From NCBI GenBank assembly GCA_963808725.1, contig CAWEGO010000001.1, positions 124,001 through 188,000 of the forward strand: a stretch of DNA of 64,000 bases. Reading direction: 5' to 3'. Position 1 is the stretch's first letter. Each line of letters starts with the position of its first letter. The translations under genes were made by a program, and so were the position numbers. The notes beneath the pieces are model-generated. The model saw nothing but the letters and a program-made list of their open reading frames with translations, made no database searches and was not told the origin of the DNA. Of this stretch, positions 24,001 to 32,721 are shown piece after piece. The DNA is from JAHFUA01 sp963808725 (GTDB taxonomy: Bacteria; Acidobacteriota; Terriglobia; Terriglobales; Acidobacteriaceae).

Positions 24001-25232
24001 TGTGCCTCATAATCGATACGAATGTTGTCCACCAGGTCTTTCCGGGACCGTCCACCGACTACGAGCCCGTGCACAGAGCATTGATGGATGGCCGTGCAAG
24101 AATGGCTTATGGCGGCGAACTCACGCGAGAGTACCGAAAGATAGAATGGTTCAGGCGTCTTCTGCTACGCCTCGATCAGCAGGGGAGCGCAAGGCAGGTA
24201 GCTGATTCCGATGTTGATGCCGAAACCGATCGGCTCCGTCGAGGTGGCGCATGCCGGTCGGATGATCCTCACATTATTGCGCTTGCTCGTGTGGGCGGGA
24301 TACGGCTGCTCTGCTCCGAAGATCATGCTCTGGGCACTGATTTCGTCGACCCTAATCTGCCCAACATCAACTGGACCGGCGCGAATCTGACTTTTTGGAG
24401 CGGCACGGATCCGTGGAGTTTTTTGACCGCCACGGTCTCCGCCTCAGAAGCCGGACAACTCACATTTAGTCTCGATAGCGCAGGGTATTGCCCGTATATT
24501 TGCCCCACACCCGGCGGTTACTATTTTCTGTCCGGCGTCCTCGGCGCGCTCGATACCGAGGGCGAATGGTACTACGACGCTGCCACCAGCACCCTCTACT
24601 TCTGGGCTCCGGGAGGCGTAAATCCGGACACGCTCGGCGTTAGCGCAAAACAGCGTCAATACGCCTTCGATCTTTCGGGCAAATCGAATGTAACGATTGC
24701 GTATGTCAATCTGTTCGCAAGCACAATCAATACCAATCCATCGAGCACGAACAATACGCTCGAAGGAATCAATGCCTGCTATGTGTCGCACTATACGAAA
24801 CTGACAGACTCCCTCGGCTACTCCGCCTCTTTCTTCAATACGCATACTTACGATACCGGCATTATCTTATGGGGATCCGGCAATCTTCTGGAGAACAGTA
24901 CCATCACGTTCAGCGCGGGTGACGGGGTTGCCCTGCAAGGCACCTCGAACACGCTAAAAAACAATTTGATTCATCACGTGGACTATATGGCCAACTATGC
25001 TGCTGGCATCAGCGTATCTGGGCTGGCGCCGGAGGTTCAAAACAACACCATTTACGCTACCGGCCGAATTGGGATATTTGCGAACGGAATTGCGGCTTCT
25101 GGGAATCCGACTAATGGTGCTGACATCGGCTATAACAACGTGTTCAATACCATGATGCTTTCGCGCGACGGAGGTGCCTTTTACACGACGTATGATGCGG
25201 TCACATCCGGTGACCTGCCCCCCGAAAATTAG
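24000..25232 (+). CDS. Chimeric ORF: PIN-domain nuclease fused in frame to a beta-helix protein fragment
   Basis: Residues 1 to about 117 are a PIN-like domain, with MCLIIDTNVV at the start (first Asp), SDDPHIIALARVGG in the middle and LLCSEDHALGTDF near the end. At about 24350-24360 the sequence changes to INWTGANLTFWSGTDPWSF and then a right-handed beta-helix with repeated N-N-x-I/L turns (SNTLKNNLIHHV, VQNNTIYATG). The second part is Thr/Ser/Asn-rich and AT-richer than its surroundings, and it ends where an IS3 remnant begins. The ATG overlaps the ATPase stop (TAATG), so the PIN gene belonged with the ATPase. The fusion looks accidental. Confidence 0.7.
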   Translation: MCLIIDTNVVHQVFPGPSTDYEPVHRALMDGRARMAYGGELTREYRKIEWFRRLLLRLDQQGSARQVADSDVDAETDRLRRGGACRSDDPHIIALARVGGIRLLCSEDHALGTDFVDPNLPNINWTGANLTFWSGTDPWSFLTATVSASEAGQLTFSLDSAGYCPYICPTPGGYYFLSGVLGALDTEGEWYYDAATSTLYFWAPGGVNPDTLGVSAKQRQYAFDLSGKSNVTIAYVNLFASTINTNPSSTNNTLEGINACYVSHYTKLTDSLGYSASFFNTHTYDTGIILWGSGNLLENSTITFSAGDGVALQGTSNTLKNNLIHHVDYMANYAAGISVSGLAPEVQNNTIYATGRIGIFANGIAASGNPTNGADIGYNNVFNTMMLSRDGGAFYTTYDAVTSGDLPPEN

Positions 25233-25335
25233 ACCAGCGGAAATGTGGCTACTTCGATGGGCTGGTCCAAACCAGCCGGAGGGGGAGTCGTCGCGCAAGA
25301 GCCGATTCACGGAAGAACAGATCATTGCCATCGGG
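25211..25335 (+). mobile_element. IS3-family left-end remnant
   Basis: TGACCTGCCCCCCGAAAATT at 25211 looks like an IS3-family terminal inverted repeat. About 80 bp inside it, a frame encodes SSRKSRFTEEQIIAI, the hallmark N-terminus of IS3 OrfA transposases. The similarity stops abruptly near 25335, and no other transposase part follows. It marks the right edge of the island debris. Confidence 0.7.
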
Positions 25336-25383
25336 GACGGCAAGATTCCAAACCACAGTGCGAAGCTGTCGATTCGGTCTGTC

Positions 25384-26088
25384 CTACAAGTGGCGGAGCG
25401 GGTCTTCGATGGTCTCGCTGGTTGTCTTGGCGGCGTCGCGTTCGAGTGATTTAGTGACCAGCTCCTTCGAGTTAAGAGCCACCGCCAGGGCCAGGGCCAG
25501 CACAATCCCACCGAACAAAATGCCGAACGCAAGCTCGACAATGCCCGAACCAATTCTAAGGTGCTCCAGAGCCATGGCCACCGCCAACACAATCACGAGC
25601 CACTTCACGCCGACGCTCAACAGGCGGCCGTACTGGAAGTTCATATTCACGGCGCCAATCAGCACGCTTCTCGCCAGAAAGCGAGCAATAATGTTTCCAA
25701 CTAACAAGACCAGCATGGCGGCTACGATGTTCGGTAGGTAGTCCAGGACGCTACGCACGAGCGAAGATGTCAGTTCGGCATTAAAGGCCGACACCCCGAT
25801 CAGGAGTCCAGTCAGGATAACCAGACCAGCGACGGCTCGTGATACCAGAAGGGAGGGGCTCCTCATGGGAGACCACTCCGCCGGCGAAGGGAAACCCCAG
25901 CGGACTAGCCGCTCATCAAGGCGAACGCTAACCAGCAACCGGCGCACTACAGCGGCCAGGATCCAGGCCACCACCACAGAGATCAGCAGCGCCACAATGA
26001 GCGCCACCAGACCGGGCAAGAGCCGCGCTAACGCGGTCAGGACTCGCGTCGTTGCCTGATCCAAGGCTTGCTTGACATGTTCCCGCAT
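25384..26088 (-). CDS. Conserved-TM-helix membrane protein (CmpX / small mechanosensitive-channel-like)
   Basis: The protein has 234 residues with about five hydrophobic helices: around 22-48, 85-108, 120-145, 158-178 and 188-212. The segments SVLDYLPNIVAAMLVLLVGN and IVELAFGILFGGIVLALALA are repeats of the conserved TM helix found in CmpX-like proteins related to MscS. The C-terminal tail is charged. It follows the glycosyltransferase gene on the same strand with a 26-bp gap. A role in osmotic or envelope stress would fit the trehalose/glucan genes upstream, but that is inference. Confidence 0.72.
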   Translation of the reverse strand: MREHVKQALDQATTRVLTALARLLPGLVALIVALLISVVVAWILAAVVRRLLVSVRLDERLVRWGFPSPAEWSPMRSPSLLVSRAVAGLVILTGLLIGVSAFNAELTSSLVRSVLDYLPNIVAAMLVLLVGNIIARFLARSVLIGAVNMNFQYGRLLSVGVKWLVIVLAVAMALEHLRIGSGIVELAFGILFGGIVLALALAVALNSKELVTKSLERDAAKTTSETIEDPLRHL

Positions 26089-26114
26089 AAAAGCATTCCT
26101 CTCTCGTAGACCGA

Positions 26115-27356
26115 CTATGGGTTGAATCGGTCAGGCCATCGCCATCGGGACACGAGATATGGTTTGGAGACTTCGTAGGCAGTGGAGAGCCGCTCCAGCC
26201 GGCGTTCCACCGTGGCTGCTTCCGCAGTCTCCACCTCCATTGCATAGCCCGCAACCCAGCCCAGGTACAGTGGAGTCATCGACCGCAGCAGATGCTCACG
26301 GTTGATGGTTCGAAGACGGTGCGCGAGCGCGAAGTCGTACACGATTCGCGCCCACAATTCATCGGGCATATGGAACTGCTCTGGCGTCAAACGCGCCAGC
26401 TTTCTGAGCTCAAACAAGGTCGCGGGCGGAAGAACCAGCCCCCAGACCTCTTGCAGGTCCCGAATTCCCAATTGGAACGAATTCAGCAGGCGGTTCACAT
26501 CCACCGTTGCGCTCTCCTGGGATGCCGCCTGCGGCTGGCCGAGTGCGGATACTGGAAGCGATCCGCGCGTTTTCTGCCAGCAAGCCGCATTTCTTTCCAT
26601 GTCCAGAAAGACCGGGTCCAGGACTTGCACCAAAAGAGAGCTGATGTTGGTCCAATCCGTGGGTGGAAGGACGCGGCGGCCGACGTGCACTTGACAGACG
26701 CGAAGGTTGTCGCAGATAGCAGTCGGCGCGAGTGACGCGAGCGGATGAATCCGGTTGGCATTGCGATCGCTCCCGAGGAGCCTGCGGAACAATCCTTGCG
26801 ACACCCCTAAGTCCGGCCCGAGCGGGTTCTGGATACGCTTTCCGTAGAGACAGCGGATGAGGGGCGAGATAATGCTGCTATTTAACAATCCCCCGAATTT
26901 GCGGCGAGCGTAGTAGGGAGCTACTAGGTCAAACTCCCCCTCCAGCACCGGTTGCGTAAGTTGGCAGATCCATTGTGGGGTTACCGCTTCCAGCTTCGAG
27001 GCAATGATGCACCCGGCTCGTGCTCCCAGTCTTTCGCCGGCAGCGAAAATTGATTCATAAGCAGTGGAGATGCTCGGCACAGGAGCGCCGGAAGCATCCG
27101 GCCCGGTGGAAGGCCACGGCACGACGGACAACCGCGGCCCCTTTCCGGAACTCGCCGAATCCGCAGGAGCCTGGGTCGAACTCTCGTCGCTCGACAGAAT
27201 CACGATTCGCGGATCCCCATGAAGCGTTCGCAGCGCCTCATACACCGTCGCTGACGTCTCTGGATCGAGATGCGCCAGAAGGCCAACCACCAGATCGGCC
27301 GCGTCTATCTGTTCGAGCGTTCCCGGCGCTTGCTGTGGGATGGAGTCAACTTCCAC
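26115..27356 (-). CDS. GT-A-fold glycosyltransferase (family 2/81-like)
   Basis: This is a 413-residue protein. An N-terminal nucleotide-sugar region (DLVVGLLAHLDPETSATVYE) is followed by VAPYYARRKFGGLLNSSIIS and PLIRCLYGKRIQNPLGPDLG, typical of glucosylglycerate/mannosylglycerate-type transferases and their relatives. The C-terminal half is helical and ends with WRWPDRFNP. A canonical DxD is not obvious. It is in line with treS-mak, glgB and glgE on the same strand, so it may make a compatible solute or a glucan primer. The exact donor and acceptor cannot be told. Confidence 0.68.
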   Translation of the reverse strand: MEVDSIPQQAPGTLEQIDAADLVVGLLAHLDPETSATVYEALRTLHGDPRIVILSSDESSTQAPADSASSGKGPRLSVVPWPSTGPDASGAPVPSISTAYESIFAAGERLGARAGCIIASKLEAVTPQWICQLTQPVLEGEFDLVAPYYARRKFGGLLNSSIISPLIRCLYGKRIQNPLGPDLGVSQGLFRRLLGSDRNANRIHPLASLAPTAICDNLRVCQVHVGRRVLPPTDWTNISSLLVQVLDPVFLDMERNAACWQKTRGSLPVSALGQPQAASQESATVDVNRLLNSFQLGIRDLQEVWGLVLPPATLFELRKLARLTPEQFHMPDELWARIVYDFALAHRLRTINREHLLRSMTPLYLGWVAGYAMEVETAEAATVERRLERLSTAYEVSKPYLVSRWRWPDRFNP

Positions 27357-27419
27357 TCTTCAGCCTCGGTCTTAATTCCTTCTTCGCCTGCAGGACCGGA
27401 TAATCCCGGCATGAGCCGT

Positions 27420-30400
27420 TCAGGGGACAAGCGACATGATTCCCATCAAGGGGATGCGCACCCACGCGGGGCGGCTGTTTAACTCATAGAGTACTTCGTA
27501 GAGCGCCTTGTCCAGCAGGAAGACATCGAGCAGCTTGCGAAAATCAGCCTTCCCGTGCGGCAGAAAATCGGCGCCTTGCGCCGCCTCCCGGTAGGCGCGC
27601 AAGAATTCCGCGGCCGCCGACCGTTCCCAAAGCTGCGCCCAGGGCTCGAGGCGAGTCACATCCTCGGGATGCCGGGCGGTATAGTTCGTCAGACTGGCAT
27701 AGGCGGCGTAACTGAAGGACCGCAACATGCCAGCGACATCCTTCAGCGGACACTGCTTGGAGCGCCGGTACGCCAGCGGCCGGGCCGGTTCACCTTCAAA
27801 ATCCAGGATCACGAAATCGGTCTTTACGCGGAGCACTTGCCCGAGATGGTAGTCCCCGTGAATTCGGATTCGTTGCGTCCGCGGGAAATCACCGTTTTGG
27901 CCGCCGAAGTGGGCGCCGAAGTGATCGAGAATCCGGCGGCGACGGCTGAGCACCGAAGCCGCAATCTCGACCACTTCATCGGGCAACTGCGACAGACGCT
28001 CTTTCAGCAGCATCGAAGACGCTGGCGGCGTGCTGGCGGAGACCGGCAACTTGCGCTTGAAGATCCGCATCCGTCAATGGCTCCGGCGCGAACGCCGGAT
28101 CGTCGGTGGGTGAAGCCAGCGCCAGATGGAGTTCCGCGGTGCGCGCCCCAGGGTGGCGGCAGCGTCGAGATAAATGCCGAGATGGTCACGGGCCAATTGA
28201 GAAGGCGGGATTCTCCGAGAGCTGCAAAGGATCTGCCGAGCTCACCACTCAACGCATCCGGAAATGGCAAGGGCGCACAGGCCTCGAAGTAGCGGTCAAG
28301 CTCTTCGACGGTCCACTTCCAGCCGTCGCCTTCATTGGCTACCAGGCCTTGCAGCATGGCCAGCGTCGCGAGTTTGCCCTCGTTCGCGGCTAGACCCGTC
28401 AGCTTCGATCGAGCCGGCAAAAGGAGGAATCCGATCGAACTTGGTTTTCTCGGTCAGGTACTGTCCAATTTCCGCATCTGGATTCACTCCGGGCTCCAGC
28501 CGACGGAACAGCTTGAGGATGAACCGATCGCCAAACAGAATCGAAGTGTTGCTTTGCTCGGCCGAGCCCCGCCGCACCTGCAACGGTTGCCTCGGCCGGT
28601 CCCAGGAGCTCCTGAAAAGCCTTGCCACGCACGCCCCGGATGCGCCCGTGGCGCGCATTTATCCGCCGCCATTCTCAATCAGCGAGAACAACGCCGCGCA
28701 AGTCTTGTCGTCGAAGACTCCATCGTAGAGCAAACCCGCTTTTCTCTGCGATACGAACCGGCGCGATGATGGCATTGGGGGCCGCTTCGCTGCAATTCGT
28801 TTTCGGCGTCTCCAAAACTCATCGCCAGCGGCAGGAAGTATAAGTCCGGAGGCCCAGCGTCGAACTCGACTTCGACCAGCGCCAGCGCGGAATGCGACTC
28901 ATCCGATGAAGCATTCGACGGAACATTCAACGGAACCCAGTCCGCAATTCGAATGGACTTGATGCGCCGGGATTTTCCCGCAAACCAACGCTGCTTGGGC
29001 AGATACTCCGGGAAGTTCCACAGTTTCCAGGCGCTGGCGGCCGGAGCCCTCGAGGAGACTTTCCCAGCCCGCGGTCACGTTCAACGGCGTATGTTCTGCC
29101 AGATCCGAAGTGGTGCCGCCAGCGGATCGCCTCCCTGCGTTGAAGCTCCAGCCAGAGGAAACTGTAGGGCGCCAAGGTAAGCCGGTAAGGTTGGCGCTCG
29201 ATGGCCGGAAATTCCACGTATCCGAGCATTTCCACGGGAGTCATGCCCTCCAGCTTCGACAGATCCAGATCGACGGGCTGCGCGAAGCGGGAGAGATTGG
29301 CGACGCACAGGACTTGTTCGCCATCATATTGCCGAAGGTAGGCCAATACCTTGCGGTTCGACGGATCAAGAAACTCGATGGTGCCGCGCCCAAACACGCG
29401 AAACAGCTTGCGCAGGGCAATCATGTTCCGCATCCAGTGCAAAAGCGAAGATGGGTCGCTCTGCTGCGCTTCGACGTTGATCGCTTCATATCCCCAGACC
29501 GGATCCATGATGACCGGGCTATACAGCCGGGCCGGCGTCGCGGTGGAAAAACCGGCGTTGCGGTCGGCGTTCCATTGCATGGGGGTGCGAACGCCGTTGC
29601 GGTCGCCGAGATAAATGTTGTCCCCCATTCCGATTTCGTCGCCGTAGTAGAGGATCGGCGTGCCGGGGAAAGAGAGAAGCAGGCTGTTCAGCAGCTCGAT
29701 CCGGCGGCGGTTGTTATCCACCAGCGGCGCGAGACGGCGGCGGATGCCCAGATTGATGCGCATCCGGGGGTCGGCGCTATAGGCGAGATACATGTAGTCG
29801 CGCTCGTCATTGGTGACCATCTCGAGCGTCAGTTCATCGTGATTCCGCAGGAACAGTCCCCACTGGCATGAGTCGGGAATGGCCGGGGTCTGCGCGATGA
29901 TGTCGGTGATCGGCAGCCGGTCTTCCTGGCGCAGGGCCATATAGATGCGCGGCATCAGCGGAAAATGAAACGCCATGTGGCATTCGTCGCCATCGCCGAA
30001 ATAGGGGCGCACGTCGGTGGGCCACTGGTTGGCTTCCGCCAGGAGCATGCGGTTGGAGTAATCCGACGTCGATCTCCTGGCGGAGCTTCTTGACCATGGC
30101 GTGCGTTTCCGGAAGATTTTCGCAACTGGTTCCCTCGCGCTCGACCAGGTAGGGGATCGCGTCCACGCGCAGCGCATCGACGCCCATATCCAGCCAGTAA
30201 CGCATGACCTTCAGAACTTCTTCGACAACTTTCGGATTGTCGAAGTTCAGATCCGGCTGGTGAGAGAAGAAGCGATGCCAGTAGTATTGCTTGGCGACCG
30301 GATCCCAGGTCCAGTTGGATCGTTCGGTGTCGGTGAAGATGATGCGGGCGTCTTTGTATTTCTGGTCGGTGTCGCTCCACACATAAAAATCGCGCTCCGG

Positions 30401-30786
30401 CGAGCCCGCGGAGCCTGCCGCGCCGCCTGAAACCAGGGATGCTGGTCGGAGGTGTGATTCACCACCAGCTCGATCATCACCTGCAAGTCGCGGTCGTGAG
30501 CGGCGTCCAGGAAAGCCCGGAAATCGTCGATCGTGCCGTACATCGGATGGACGTTCATGTAGTCGGAGATATCGTAGCCATCGTCCTTGAGGGGCGACGG
30601 GAAAAAGGGCAGCAGCCACAGACAAGTGACGCCCAGGTCCTGAAGATAATCCAGCTTCTGGATCAGGCCGGGAAAATCGCCGATGCCGTCGCCGTTGCTG
30701 TCCTTGAACGCGCGGACGTGCAACTCGTAGATGATTGCGTCCTTGTACCACAGAGGATCGGCCGCGCTGCCCGGCCGTTTTGCCAT
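27420..30786 (-). pseudogene. treS: Trehalose synthase - maltokinase fusion (TreS-Mak) with multiple frameshifts
   Basis: TreS interconverts trehalose and maltose, and Mak phosphorylates maltose to maltose-1-phosphate for GlgE. The GH13 part starts at ATG 30786 (MAKRPGSAADPLWYKDAIIY). Its nucleophile is in GVDALRVDAIPYL, its acid in LLAEANQWP, and its third acid in LRNHDELTLE. The kinase part has QRWFAGKSR-like and RIHGDYHLGQVL motifs, and VILDFEGEP. The frame changes near 30415, 30070, 29100, 28990, 28785, 28660, 28400 and 28080, always by one or two bases and with the protein otherwise well conserved. No catalytic residue seems lost, so indel errors are as likely as true decay. Confidence 0.85.
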
Positions 30787-30799
30787 AATGCGTTTGCCT

Positions 30800-32721
30800 T
30801 CGCCTTAAATGCTGGCGCGGGAAATTCTGGGCGAAAAACCACAATTCCAAGAGGAGGAAGAGTCATATTCAGCGAAAAAGGACGGCCGTGAATCGGGAGC
30901 GGCATAGCCGATAAGCCGCCGAAGTTTCCCTGGCCGCTGCCGCCGTACAGGGGCGCGTCGCTGTTCAGGATTTCTTTCCAGAAACCGTCCAGAGGCACGC
31001 CTACGCGGTAGTTCTGGCGAACCACCGGCGTGAAATTGCAGACAAAAAGCAGGTGCTCATCGGGATCTTGTCCGCGGCGAAGGAAGCTGATGACGCTTCG
31101 TCTGCGAATCATTGCAATCCACCCACTCAAAGCCGGCGGCGTCGAAGTCCAATTCGTAGCAGCGAGGGCTGGCCGCGGTATAGAGTATTGAGATCGCGCA
31201 CCCAAGCGCTCAGCCCCGCGTGCAGCGGAATTTTCAGCAGGATGCCAATCGAGGCTGGCGTCATGATTCCACTCCGACCACTGCCCGAATTCATCGCCCA
31301 TGAACAGGAGCTTCTTGCCGGGATGGCCGAACATAAACCCGTACAGCAGCCGGAGATTCGCGAATTTCTGCCATTCGTCGCCGGGCATTTTGCGCAGCAT
31401 GGAGCCTTTGCCGTAGACGACTTCATCGTGCGACAAGGGCAGAATGAAATTTTCGCGAGAAGGCATAGACCAGGCTGAAGGTGATCTGGTTATGCTGATA
31501 GCTGCGGAAGACGGGATCGTTGCGACATATAGTCCAGCACGTCATGCATCCAGCCCATGTTCCACTTCAAGCCGAATCCCAGGCCTCCGACGTAAGTGGG
31601 CCGCGACACTTGCGGCCAGGCCGTGGATTCTTCTGCGATCATCAGAACGTCGGGAAATGCGGCGTAGACGTGCTCGTTGAGCGCTCTCAGGAAATGAATC
31701 GCTTCGAGGTTTTCCTTGCCGCCATAGCGGTTGGGTATCCACTGCGCCTTCGCGCCGTCCGTAATCGAGATAGAGCATGGACGCGACAGCGTCGACCCGC
31801 AGACCGTCCACGTGATATTTGTCGAACCAGAACAGGGCATTGCTGATGAGAAAGTTTTGGACTTCGTTGCGGCCGTAATTGAAGACAAAAGTGTTCCAGT
31901 CCGGTTGCTCTCCCTGCCTGGGATCGGCGTGCTCGTAAAGATGAGAACCGTCGAAATAGCCGAGTCCCGCTTCATCCTTGGGAAAATGCGCCGGAACCCA
32001 ATCCAGGATGACGCCGATTCCGTGCTGATGAAGATAGTCGACCAGATACATGAAATCGTCCGGCGTGCCGAACCGGCTGGTCGGAGCGAAGTAGCCAATG
32101 AGTCTCGTATCCCCAGGAGCCGTCGAAAGGATGCTCCATGACCGGCAGAAATTCGACGTGGGTGAAACCGCTCTCGTGGACGTAGTCGGCCAAAAGCGGC
32201 GCCATCTCGCGATAAGTCAGCCAGCGATTGCCTTCCTCCGGCACGCGCCTCCAGGAGCCTAGATGCACTTCGTAAATGGAAATGGGAGAGTCGAGAGAAT
32301 TGCGGTTTCTCGCGGCTTCGCCATCCACGAACCGTCATTCCAGGAATAGTTCTCCAGATTCCATACGCGAGAAGCCGTATGGGGGCGAATTTCCGCGGCG
32401 AAACCATAGGGATCGGCTTTGTCGACCGTGTAGCCGCGGTAGTTGGAAACCACGTGATACTTGTAGGTGGCGCCTTGCACCGAGATCTGGAATGAAGCTT
32501 TCCCAGACCCCGGCCGCGCTGGAGCGCATCACGTTGGCCGCGGGATTCCAATGATTGAAATCGCCCACCACCGAAACCTGCTCGGCGTTGGGCGCCCACA
32601 CCGCAAACTGCACGCCCTGGCGTCCATCCCGCTCCGTGAGGTGGGCGCCGAGTTTCTCATAGGCACGGTCAAATGTTCCTTCGGCAAGCAAATATACGTC
32701 GAAGTCGCTCAGCGATTGCAA
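30800..32721 (-). pseudogene. glgB: 1,4-alpha-glucan branching enzyme GlgB with multiple frameshifts
   Basis: GlgB adds alpha-1,6 branches to the linear maltosyl chains made by GlgE. The likely start is TTG at 32721, 8 bp after GTGGAGG; it overlaps the annotated end of the glgE frame. Parts in order are a CBM48 region (VQFAVWAPNAEQVSVVGDFN), SIYEVHLGSWRR, the catalytic Asp in GLRVDAVASMLYLDY, the Glu in LMIAEESTAWP and LPLSHDEVVYGKGSM. One- or two-base frame changes occur near 32500, 32325, 32095, 31725, 31515, 31450 and 31125. The end runs into the treS start, so the genes were probably coupled. Confidence 0.85.

Noticed and set aside
18021..25335. A distal att repeat of the tRNA 3' end within the island
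   Set aside because: I looked for the TTCGAATCCCAC word downstream and did not see it, so island limits cannot be set by att sites.
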